DNA of 9,584 nt from Candidatus Gottesmanbacteria bacterium (GTDB lineage Bacteria; Patescibacteriota; Microgenomatia; 2-02-FULL-39-11): the NCBI GenBank assembly GCA_016204905.1, contig JACQJU010000037.1:1-9584 (forward strand). The letters are read 5' to 3'. A model generated the notes under the pieces. The model saw only the letters and a program-made list of their open reading frames with translations, was not told the DNA's origin and made no database searches. Numbering within the stretch: position 1 is the first letter of the stretch; each line of letters begins with the position of its first letter. A program made the position numbers and the translations under genes. Below are positions 1-4,829 of the stretch, in pieces.

Positions 1-201
1 TATTTTAAAGATGATAATCTGCTAGTCATAGAATTATCCAAGAAACCATTTGAATATGCCGAGATGATGGATGATTTTGTAGTGCATTACACAAAAAAAA
101 ATGAACCAGTATTAATCGAGGTCTTGGATGCCACTCGTTTCCTGAAAGAAACTAACAAAGTATTACCCCGTGACGTTCGAAGACAAATTTTTTCTGTCTA
201 A
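1..201 (+). CDS. DUF2283-type small protein, 5' end cut by window
   Basis: The open frame runs from base 1 to a TAA at 199-201 and gives 66 residues, beginning YFKDDNLLVIELSKK and ending DVRRQIFSV. The pattern is an aromatic/acidic start, a beta strand (LLVIEL), a second strand pair (DFVVHYTKKNEPVLIEVLDA) and a short helical tail. This matches the small DUF2283 family, whose members are about 60-75 residues and share the I-E-(I/V)-L-D-A element. Only the first few residues are probably missing. Function is unknown. Members often sit beside toxin-antitoxin-like genes, and here the next gene is a RelB-type antitoxin facing it only 5 bases away. The family call rests on the IEVLDA-like motif and size, not on a search. 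Confidence 0.6.
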   Translation, partial: YFKDDNLLVIELSKKPFEYAEMMDDFVVHYTKKNEPVLIEVLDATRFLKETNKVLPRDVRRQIFSV

Positions 202-206
202 GGTAC

Positions 207-494
207 TTATTTTCTCATCTTAGGATTATCCAACCAAGCTAGGGCGTCTTTGGCATCGTCAAAATGGGGAGAAACTTTGCCCGCTTTTACATCTTCTTCC
301 GCTTCTTTTAATGCTTTTATCAGATATGGGGAAGGTATTTCAGGTTTCCTAAACGTAATTGTTTTTTTCTCTATAAATTCCCGGAGCTGCGCATTTATTA
401 CATCAGACAGACTTACGCCTATTTCAGCGGCTATTTTCTGTGCCTTTTTTTTGACTCGAGGGTCTATCTTCGCATTTACGATAACTGTATTCAT
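207..494 (-). CDS. RelB/DinJ-type antitoxin, apparently without its toxin
   Basis: 95 residues. The N-terminus (MNTVIVNAKIDPRVKKKAQK, then IGVSLSDVINAQLREFI to about residue 41) is the ribbon-helix-helix DNA-binding and dimerisation domain of RelB/DinJ antitoxins: a strand at 3-9, helix 12-25, then the GVSLSDVIN turn and second helix. Residues 46-95 form the charged, probably disordered toxin-binding tail. In this family the antitoxin neutralises a RelE/YafQ-type ribosome-dependent mRNase and represses its own promoter. The toxin normally lies directly downstream, but here the downstream side is the convergent DUF2283-type gene. The toxin is therefore lost, elsewhere, or the DUF2283 protein is an unrelated neighbour. 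The ATG at 494 fits the family start. The ribosome site (GGAG about 9 bases upstream) lies inside a repeat. Confidence 0.85.
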   Translation of the reverse strand: MNTVIVNAKIDPRVKKKAQKIAAEIGVSLSDVINAQLREFIEKKTITFRKPEIPSPYLIKALKEAEEDVKAGKVSPHFDDAKDALAWLDNPKMRK

Positions 495-496
495 AC

Positions 497-532
497 TTCG
501 ACTCCGCTCAGTATGATCCTGAGTATATCGAA
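497..532. repeat. Dispersed palindromic repeat in the antitoxin 5' leader
   Basis: Inverted arms TTCGA/TCGAA (497-501, 528-532) and CTCAG/CTGAG (507-511, 519-523) are separated by a short loop. It is a diverged copy of the cttcgactccgctcag...ctgagcttgtcgaag repeat frequent in CPR genomes. A sister half-copy is at 7946-7966. On the minus strand it lies between the promoter and the antitoxin ATG and supplies the only Shine-Dalgarno-like bases. Confidence 0.7.
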
Positions 533-548
533 CGGATCATATATACGT

Positions 549-577
549 AGTATATACTTTATATATACATATGTCAA
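549..577 (-). promoter_or_regulatory. Sigma-70-type promoter of the antitoxin gene
   Basis: On the minus strand, TTGACA (577-572), a spacer of exactly 17 and TATACT (554-549). The predicted start near 542 leaves a leader of about 48 bases. An inverted ATATAC/GTATAT (541-546, 550-555) overlaps the -10 box and could be the ribbon-helix-helix operator. Confidence 0.75.
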
Positions 578-708
578 TCAATAAAACTAATAACGCCTAT
601 AGTATGATTTAGTACTATTACTACAGGTCTCCTTGTGGATAAATTGTCCACAGCCTATAATTTAATAAGTTCCAAGATATGCCTTGAAATACTTCCTTAA
701 GCACAAAC

Positions 709-738
709 TTGACGGCCTCCTTTTATTCAGGGTATAAC
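709..738 (+). promoter_or_regulatory. Promoter for the GxxExxY gene
   Basis: TTGACG (709-714), spacer 18, TATAAC (733-738). The predicted start near 745 is only about five bases before the ATG at 750, so the transcript would be nearly leaderless, in keeping with the absence of a Shine-Dalgarno sequence. Confidence 0.55.
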
Positions 739-744
739 GGATGT

Positions 745-776
745 AACGAATGAGAACGAATTTAACAAATACGAAT
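745..776. repeat. Left arm of an imperfect inverted repeat around the GxxExxY gene
   Basis: This 32-base segment, rich in the word AACGAAT, matches the reverse complement of 1285-1316 at 25 of 32 positions by eye. The arms face each other across the 147-codon gene. The gene's ATG (750) lies inside this arm. Confidence 0.65.
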
Positions 777-1193
777 AAAACCTCAATACTCTATCCCCAG
801 CTTTCCTATAAATTGCAAGGTCTATTTTTTAAAATAGCTAATCAATATGGTCTAGGTCTCAAGGAAAAACTCTACCACGAAACATTAAAGGATTATTTAA
901 ATGAATTGCAAGTCGCCTACGAGCATGAAAAACAGATACCGATCTTTTCTTGGAGGGACGGAAGAAAAATATCAGTATATATCCCAGATTTCATTATCGC
1001 AGACAAAATAATTCTTGAAATAAAATCTGAACCATTTTTAACTCGAATCTTTTATAATCAAATATACTCTTATTTGCGAGTTACAAAATACGAATTATCT
1101 TACATAGTAAATTTCGGCGAGGAAAAAATTAACACTAGAAGACTTATATTTACTAATGATCGTAAGCCTCATCTAAATTTCAAACCGAAGTGA
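750..1193 (+). CDS. GxxExxY protein (PD-(D/E)XK nuclease-like, PDDEXK_3)
   Basis: 147 residues. The family signature is present: G36-x-x-E39-x-x-Y42 in GLGLKEKLYHE. It is followed by the PD-(D/E)XK-like core: P79-D80 in the strand SVYIPDFII, then E90-x-K92 in ILEIKSE, and the C-terminal YNQIYSYLRVTKYELSYIVNF helix-strand typical of the family. Length is a little above the usual 120-130. Biochemical function of GxxExxY proteins is not established; the fold suggests nucleic-acid cleavage, and the predicted metal-site residues are intact. The first nine residues (MRTNLTNTN) are translated from the flanking repeat, so the N-terminus is repeat-derived or the true start is later. No Shine-Dalgarno is visible. 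Bracketing by inverted repeats and position before rplK suggest a mobile or spreading gene. Confidence 0.88.
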   Translation: MRTNLTNTNKTSILYPQLSYKLQGLFFKIANQYGLGLKEKLYHETLKDYLNELQVAYEHEKQIPIFSWRDGRKISVYIPDFIIADKIILEIKSEPFLTRIFYNQIYSYLRVTKYELSYIVNFGEEKINTRRLIFTNDRKPHLNFKPK

Positions 1194-1196
1194 ATA

Positions 1197-1225
1197 TTTA
1201 CAGAATCTTCTCTTTCTGATATACT
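1197..1225 (+). promoter_or_regulatory. Promoter for rplK-rplA
   Basis: TTTACA (1197-1202), spacer 17, TATACT (1220-1225), immediately after the GxxExxY stop. The start near 1232 gives a leader of about 97 bases that contains the right-hand repeat arm. It implies the ribosomal pair has its own promoter here. Confidence 0.65.
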
Positions 1226-1284
1226 TCGTTTACCTCGGAAAATACTGAGGGAGTTGGCGCAAAACGGCAACGAATTCCTCCCAA

Positions 1285-1316
1285 ATTCGTATTCGTTTCA
1301 TTCGTCAAAATTCGTT
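1285..1316. repeat. Right arm of the inverted repeat, in the rplK leader
   Basis: Iterated ATTCGT words; partner of 745-776. It lies 12 bases before the rplK ATG, so there is no room for a normal ribosome site. Confidence 0.65.
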
Positions 1317-1328
1317 AAATTTGTTCCC

Positions 1329-1754
1329 ATGGCTAAAAAAGTAAAAACGATACTTAAACTCAATCTCTCAGCCGGAGTAGCCACTCCCGCTCCTCCAGTG
1401 GGACCAGCGCTTGGTCAACACGGCCTGCCTATCATGGATTTCGTCCGGGCCTACAACGAAAAAACGGCCAAGCAAAAAGGACAAATTATTCCCGCAGTTA
1501 TCACTGTTTATACTGATAGGACTTTCTCTTTTATCACCAAACTGCCCCCAGTCGCCGCCCTCATCAAACAAAAACTCAATCTCGAAAAAGGTTCCGGTAA
1601 AGCTTCCCGCGAAGACGTGGGTAAACTCACCCAAGCACAAATAGAAGAAATAGCCAAAGATAAACTGGGAGATCTCAATACCGATAATCTTGAGGCAGCC
1701 AAAAAGATAGTTGCAGGAACAGCAAGAAGTATGGGAGTGAAAACCGAAGGATAG
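1329..1754 (+). CDS. rplK: 50S ribosomal protein L11
   Basis: 141 residues from MAKKVKTILKLN. L11 builds the GTPase-associated stalk base on 23S rRNA together with L10/L12. The N-terminal domain carries the loop PAPPVGPALGQHG (20-32), with the conserved PP at 22-23 that is the thiostrepton-site and RelA-stimulation region. The RNA-binding C-terminal domain has KLPP (71-74), GSGK (88-91) and the closing TARSMG (131-136). Length equals the usual 140-142. An earlier in-frame ATG at 1254 would add 25 residues translated from repeat DNA, so 1329 is chosen by homology. The bases before the ATG show no Shine-Dalgarno, unlike the genes at 4.8-7.7 kb. It is followed by rplA after a 67-base gap filled by a palindrome. 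The usual upstream partners secE/nusG are not adjacent. Confidence 0.98.
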   Translation: MAKKVKTILKLNLSAGVATPAPPVGPALGQHGLPIMDFVRAYNEKTAKQKGQIIPAVITVYTDRTFSFITKLPPVAALIKQKLNLEKGSGKASREDVGKLTQAQIEEIAKDKLGDLNTDNLEAAKKIVAGTARSMGVKTEG

Positions 1755-1808
1755 CACGGATTTGGAACGGATTTCCACGGATCCGTGTTTATCCGTATTA
1801 AATCCGTG
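1755..1808. repeat. 54-base imperfect palindrome between rplK and rplA
   Basis: Two 27-base arms meet at GGATCC (about 1781) and match at 21 of 27 positions. Each arm holds three copies of ACGGAT or its reverse ATCCGT. It begins on the base after the rplK stop and ends 13 bases before the rplA ATG. As RNA it would form a long hairpin inside the bicistronic message. Confidence 0.8.
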
Positions 1809-1821
1809 TCAATCTAGTCAT

Positions 1822-2700
1822 ATGGGAAAAATCAAAGTCACTACACTCGGAGGAGAAGACGAACAAAAGATGCGCCAAGAGCGCAATGTGAAGCGTGAGG
1901 AAAAAAAGAAACGAGAAGAAGCCAAAAAAGTACACATCTCCGGCATGAAAGGCGGCGAGAGGGTCAAACAAGTGGGCGCTGATGAGGATATTGACCGTCT
2001 CGCCAAACTAGCTGAAGAAGTGGAAAAAGATCAAACAGAAGGCATAAGAGCAGAAGCTTCAAAGGAAAAAGAAGCAAACCTGCCTGCCGGCAGGCAGGGA
2101 AGACAAAGAAAAAAGAGAGTTCGCTCCAAGGCTTACCAAGCAGCACTAATAAAGATTGATCCCAAGAAAATTTATACTTTAGATGAAGCACTCAAATTAC
2201 TACGCGAAATATCACTTACCAAATTTGACGCTAGTGTTGAAGTACATATCAATACCAAAGATAAAGGCATGAGAGGTACCGTCGCCTACCCCCATGGTAC
2301 AGGGAAACAGCTTCGCATAAGAATTGCAGATGAAGAATTGATCACCAAAATTGAACAGGGTAAAATAGACTTTGACATCCTCATTTCCCATCCCTCTCTC
2401 ATGCCCAAGCTAGCCAAAGTAGCTCGTATACTCGGCCCCAAAGGCCTCATGCCCAATCCCAAAAACAACACTATTTCTACCGAACCAGAAAAGGCAGCGG
2501 CAAAATTCCAAAAAGGCGAAGTGGGCTGGAAAACCGAACCAGATTTCCCTATCATCCATCAAGTCATCGGCAAACTTTCCTTCAAAGATAAACAACTCGA
2601 AGAAAACTACCAAGCCTTGGTAAAATCTATAAGTGATAGCAAAATAGTCAGTATCACCCTCAAGTCAACCATGAGCCCCGGGATAAAAGTAAGGATATAA
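1822..2700 (+). CDS. rplA: 50S ribosomal protein L1 with N-terminal extension
   Basis: 292 residues from MGKIKVTTLGG. Residues about 99-292 are L1, the mobile stalk protein that helps release E-site tRNA and in many bacteria represses its own operon. Landmarks are KAYQAALIKIDPKKIYTLDE, PHGTGK (157-162), LGPKGLMPNPK (204-214) and the closing STMSPGIKVRI. Between HGTGK and FDILISHP the domain II segment is about 15-17 residues shorter than in E. coli. Residues 1-98 are a charged extension (a lysine/glutamate helix, then HISGMKGGERVK at 38-49) absent from textbook L1. It ends in LPAGRQG (87-93), translated from a perfect palindrome. An in-frame ATG at 1762 falls inside the palindrome and is disfavoured. 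rplJ/rplL do not follow; a convergent unrelated gene does. Confidence 0.96.
   Translation: MGKIKVTTLGGEDEQKMRQERNVKREEKKKREEAKKVHISGMKGGERVKQVGADEDIDRLAKLAEEVEKDQTEGIRAEASKEKEANLPAGRQGRQRKKRVRSKAYQAALIKIDPKKIYTLDEALKLLREISLTKFDASVEVHINTKDKGMRGTVAYPHGTGKQLRIRIADEELITKIEQGKIDFDILISHPSLMPKLAKVARILGPKGLMPNPKNNTISTEPEKAAAKFQKGEVGWKTEPDFPIIHQVIGKLSFKDKQLEENYQALVKSISDSKIVSITLKSTMSPGIKVRI
2079..2098. repeat. 20-base perfect palindrome, in frame inside rplA
   Basis: CCTGCCTGCC followed by its exact reverse complement. This is the well-known CPR palindrome that reads LPAGRQG in this frame. It lies at the joint between the L1 extension and the conserved domain, where an insertion is tolerated. Confidence 0.9.
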
Positions 2701-2705
2701 CCCCA

Positions 2706-3233
2706 TTATATCTTCCCCTTCTGGTAATCTCGCCTCTTTCTGAAAAGATTCTCTCGAAATCCACCTTCTTTCACAAATTTTTCCTCCAACCATCTCATCT
2801 TTTGATCCAGGAGTCTATTAGTTTGATTGATCAAACATATCATACAATTAGCCGCTGATTCGGGTTGACGGATATAACCTTTATAATTGCTATAACTGTT
2901 ATAACGATTATAGACTAACCTCCTCACTGCCTCTGATCTAGGATCATCTTTTATCCAAATCAGATAACCATTTTGCCTCAGGAAATCCTGATAATCATTT
3001 AAAAGTTCTTCATAGGATCCCCGTGAAACTCCCAACATCTTCAATCTTCCTTCCATGCTATTTTGCATATATCCCTCAGCAATACATTGTTTTCCGCTCC
3101 TAGCACTTTGATCCATCTGGTCCTTTGTCCTTCTGGATTTTATATACAAAGTTGTGAATTCCACTGTAAAATCATAGATTATCTCTCCCTGTTTATAAAA
3201 AGGGAGATTTTTATATCCTCCAGATGATTCCAT
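2706..3233 (-). CDS. Four-helix-bundle protein (S23 type) with C-terminal suffix domain
   Basis: 175 residues. GGYKNLPFYKQGEIIYDFT and DQMDQSARSGKQCIAEGY (38-55) are the hallmark of the 23S-rRNA-intervening-sequence (S23) four-helix-bundle family. EELLNDYQDFLRQNG (75-89) gives the third helix, and SAANCMICLINQTNRLLDQ plus EGGFRENLFRKR match the 'four helix bundle suffix' extension. Proteins of this family lie in 23S rRNA inserts in some bacteria and in intergenic DNA in CPR genomes; their function is unknown. It converges on rplA with five bases between stop codons. Residues 108-117 (YNRYNSYSNY) in the helix 3-suffix linker are translated from a TATAAC-type palindrome, the same type that forms its promoter region. 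The start at 3233 is just after a -10 box, so the message may be leaderless. Confidence 0.9.
   Translation of the reverse strand: MESSGGYKNLPFYKQGEIIYDFTVEFTTLYIKSRRTKDQMDQSARSGKQCIAEGYMQNSMEGRLKMLGVSRGSYEELLNDYQDFLRQNGYLIWIKDDPRSEAVRRLVYNRYNSYSNYKGYIRQPESAANCMICLINQTNRLLDQKMRWLEEKFVKEGGFRENLFRKRRDYQKGKI
2882..2912. repeat. TATAAC-word palindrome inside the four-helix-bundle gene
   Basis: Arms 2882-2895 and 2899-2912 pair at 12 of 14 positions across a 3-base centre. It encodes the tyrosine/asparagine-rich linker. Confidence 0.7.
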
Positions 3234-3239
3234 ATAATT

Positions 3240-3267
3240 ATTATAATTGTTATAAAATTTATAACAA
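3240..3267 (-). promoter_or_regulatory. Promoter of the four-helix-bundle gene, formed by a palindrome
   Basis: On the minus strand, TTGTTA (3267-3262), spacer 16, TATAAT (3245-3240). The ATG at 3233 is about 7 bases past the -10 box, so initiation would be essentially leaderless. Confidence 0.5.
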
Positions 3268-3270
3268 TTA
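3244..3270. repeat. 27-base palindrome upstream of the four-helix-bundle gene
   Basis: Perfect 13-base arms (TAATTGTTATAAA and its reverse complement) around a single central A. Same sequence type as the palindrome inside the gene. Confidence 0.8.
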
Positions 3271-3281
3271 CTTTTTAATCA

Positions 3282-3310
3282 TTGACATCTGATCTAAATC
3301 ACGCTATAAA
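3282..3310 (+). promoter_or_regulatory. Near-consensus promoter at the left edge of the structured region
   Basis: TTGACA (3282-3287), spacer 17, TATAAA (3305-3310). Predicted start near 3316-3317. It is divergent from the four-helix-bundle promoter. Confidence 0.75.
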
Positions 3311-3319
3311 GAAACCATA

Positions 3320-3370
3320 ATGTATCGCAATTGCGCGATATCAGGACAACTAAGTCTCGTAAGCTCTTAA
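3320..3370 (+). CDS. Possible 16-codon leader peptide
   Basis: ATG at 3320, only about four bases past the predicted transcription start, reads MYRNCAISGQLSLVSS and stops at 3368-3370, directly before a short hairpin and eight Ts. Four of the 16 codons are serine. The order promoter, tiny ORF, terminator is that of a translation-coupled attenuator. It could equally be a chance frame in a small RNA. No Shine-Dalgarno is present, but the start would be leaderless. Confidence 0.3.
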   Translation: MYRNCAISGQLSLVSS

Positions 3371-3394
3371 ACCAGCCGATCGGGGCTTTTTTTT
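3361..3394 (+). terminator. Weak intrinsic terminator or attenuator
   Basis: Stem AAGCTC (3361-3366) with GGGCTT (3383-3388), or a shorter AGCC/GGCT (3374-3377, 3384-3387), runs into eight Ts (3387-3394). Together with the promoter at 3282 it would define a transcript of about 75 bases, or it may be read through into the structured region. Confidence 0.5.
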
Positions 3395-3450
3395 GACTCA
3401 CTGGTTACTGAATTCGAACAAAAGTGAGAATAAAGTTATCCAGTGATCAA

Positions 3451-3477
3451 TCCGCCGAAGCCTTCGGCGAAGGCGGA
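3451..3477. repeat. CPR-type dispersed palindrome
   Basis: Ends TCCGCC and GGCGGA, with an inner palindrome CGCCGAAG-C-CTTCGGCG (3453-3469). A related sequence opens at the right edge of the window (9566-9584), which ties the middle region to the same genome. Confidence 0.7.
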
Positions 3478-3493
3478 TAACGATATTAAGTTG

Positions 3494-3504
3494 GCTCTTT
3501 AACA
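3494..3504 (+). promoter_or_regulatory. boxA-like antitermination motif
   Basis: GCTCTTTAACA matches the rRNA-leader boxA core bound by NusB/S10. It lies between the attenuator at 3394 and the hairpin-rich region. The same word recurs at 4558, 5438 and 6244. Confidence 0.45.
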
Positions 3505-3532
3505 TCTCGCCAAGAAAATTTATTCAACAACC

Positions 3533-3591
3533 TATGGAAATTGGAAAAAAGTAGGGAAAATTATATTCTCTATTTCTTTCCAATTTCCATA
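3533..3591. repeat. Inverted repeat with 15-base perfect arms
   Basis: TATGGAAATTGGAAA (3533-3547) and its exact reverse complement (3577-3591) with a 29-base A/T-rich centre. As RNA it would be the first large hairpin of the structured region; as DNA it could mark an element boundary. Confidence 0.8.
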
Positions 3592-3894
3592 TCTAAAAAG
3601 AACTTTTTATTATTTGTTTTTTACGTGGTTTACACTGGGTCAAAACGAGCCAGAACTCTTCGCTCCGCTTCAGTTCTGGCTCAAGGCGGCGCTGCCTACG
3701 CGACCTTTTGGCGCGTATGCAAACCCCCGCCGCTTCATCGCTGTGACCGGTCTGGATCTGACACTTGTGGATCCAGATCGGTCAAGGGAACTCTGCACTT
3801 CTTCTCCTCCTTTTCGACAGGTGGTCCTTCGCCATCGGTGGCTGCGCGGAGGACCACCTCTATATATACTTTTTTTTGTAAAACGATTCTAAGT

Positions 3895-3962
3895 TGGGTC
3901 TGCTCTCCCCCCCCAGAGCTGCCCATCCAGGGTGGATGCGTCGGCCGGGCGTGTCCATCCTG
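3895..3962 (+). repeat. Two-hairpin module, copy A
   Basis: Stem TGGG-GCTCT/AGAGC-CCCA (3895-3925, loop of eight Cs), then 3928-3939/3951-3962. Shares TGGGTCTGCTC, CCCATC-A and GGGTGGATG with copy B at 4129-4190. Confidence 0.65.
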
Positions 3963-4128
3963 TTTCTTATTAGCTAAAACGGCATGGAGATTTGCTCCTT
4001 ACTCCATGCCGGAGGAGAGACACGCAAGTATCTCTCCTCTTCTTATGGCCCCAACTTACCCTACGGGGTAAGTGGGGACCTCCTAGGTGGGGTGGTCACC
4101 AGATTTCCCCACCTTCCATAAATCAAAA

Positions 4129-4190
4129 TGGGTCTGCTCAGCGGCCCGAGCAGCCCATCGAGGGTGGATGATGGGGTAATCATCCACCCT
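4129..4190 (+). repeat. Two-hairpin module, copy B
   Basis: Stem TGGG-CTGCTC/GAGCAG-CCCA (4129-4157) with one bulged T, then a perfect 12-bp stem 4161-4172/4179-4190. Loops differ fully from copy A while both stems are kept. Confidence 0.65.
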
Positions 4191-4443
4191 TTGTCTAGAA
4201 AAGATTGACACCAGGCCGACGCGCCTTGGTGTCTATAGGGTGGGGGCAAGTGGGCTACTTTGCTCCCACCCCGAATAAAAATCTCCCTCAGGGAGATTCT
4301 CGGCCGCAAGGCATGAGTTTTTCTCTCCGACGTGAGTCGGAATCTTGGCGAATGCGTCTTTTTTGGTGGTTTTTTCTAAAGATTCAAATCTTTTGAGTCT
4401 TTTTATCAATACCACCAGAAAAGATTTGAGCAAACAACAAAAC

Positions 4444-4485
4444 CCCCTCCTCTCTTGGTAGCAAGAATCCGGAGGGGATTTTTTT
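4444..4485 (+). terminator. Intrinsic terminator of the structured RNA
   Basis: CCCCTCC (4444-4450) pairs with GGAGGGG (4471-4477), an inner CTTG/CAAG stem fills the loop, and a run of seven Ts follows (4479-4485). It lies ten bases before the next promoter. Confidence 0.88.
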
Positions 4486-4494
4486 ACCCATCAT

Positions 4495-4523
4495 TTGACA
4501 GCATCCCCAAGATATCCTATAAT
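4495..4523 (+). promoter_or_regulatory. Perfect consensus sigma-70 promoter
   Basis: TTGACA (4495-4500), spacer 17, TATAAT (4518-4523): both hexamers exact and spacing ideal. Predicted start near 4530. This is the strongest promoter in the window, yet it drives a 300-base untranslated leader and a 54-codon gene. Confidence 0.9.
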
Positions 4524-4529
4524 ATGCGT

Positions 4530-4829
4530 CTGCTAATTAGAAGAATTTCAAAACCTAGCTCTTTAATTTGACAGATAAGGCATACGGTTGGGCGCTCTCT
4601 TCGGAGTGAAGCCATGGTAAGGGAATGTATTCTTACCAAGTAAAGAGACTTATCTTTACGGCTAAGTGGGTACTGGCGCCAGTTTTGTTGTTGTCCTGAT
4701 CATAGAGAAAGGCCTTTTCGCTTTTCGACAACCAACAAACAATTCCCAAGGGAATGGGGGAAAATATCTTCTTTAACCCATAAAGAAATAAAACCTCATT
4801 CCCTGAAGGGAAAAATCAAAGGAGGACAT
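4530..4829 (+). ncRNA. Long structured 5' leader of the 54-residue gene
   Basis: About 300 untranslated bases. A boxA-like GCTCTTTAA is at 4558-4566. Hairpins: 4591-4613 capped by a cUUCGg tetraloop; 4615-4621/4632-4638; 4640-4646/4653-4659 (7 bp); palindrome ACTGGCGCCAGT (4672-4683); 4687-4695/4727-4736 (9 bp, one bulged C). Next comes a set of competing pairs: 4742-4747/4750-4755; 4749-4759/4794-4804 (11 bp, one G-U) enclosing 4769-4774/4782-4787; and 4799-4803/4808-4812 with a UGAA loop. The Shine-Dalgarno of the next gene follows 5-10 bases later. It could be a cis-regulatory leader, or the body of an RNA that also carries an ORF. I recognise no known riboswitch core. Confidence 0.55.

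Larger units (their letters stand above)
3640..4485 (+). ncRNA. Candidate large structured non-coding RNA, unknown class
   Basis: No frame here looks like a protein, yet nearly every base falls in a hairpin. Stems seen: 3647-3657/3672-3682 (11 bp); 3686-3691/3728-3733 enclosing 3697-3702/3712-3717; 3744-3758/3770-3784 (15 bp, one G-U); 3819-3828/3850-3859; 3928-3939/3951-3962 (12 bp, three G-U); 3980-3989/4002-4011; 4012-4020/4031-4039; 4049-4061/4066-4077 closed by cUACGg; 4085-4092/4107-4114; 4129-4139/4148-4157; 4161-4172/4179-4190 (12 bp perfect); 4207-4216/4223-4233; 4238-4250/4259-4271 (13 bp, two G-U); 4280-4287/4291-4298; a cGCAAg hairpin (4299-4317); a cGUGAg hairpin (4326-4341). It ends at an intrinsic terminator. 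The G-U pairs fold only on the plus strand. The 5' end is uncertain: the 3282 promoter with read-through, or an unseen promoter. It is GC-richer than its flanks. Confidence 0.6.

Noticed and set aside
1368..1778. 136-codon minus-strand frame over rplK
   Set aside because: Antisense shadow of an unmistakable L11 gene.
3907..3914. Run of eight Cs
   Set aside because: Could be a homopolymer sequencing error, but it lies in a hairpin loop and affects no reading frame, so it is not treated as a feature.
3541..4071. 176-codon open frame on the plus strand
   Set aside because: No ribosome site, improbable composition (runs of Ser, Pro, Cys, Arg) and it crosses at least seven hairpins; its openness follows from GC-rich stems.
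3640..4440. Integron attC array or CRISPR array
   Set aside because: The hairpins differ in sequence and spacing, there is no regular repeat-spacer unit, no attC core sites and no integrase.
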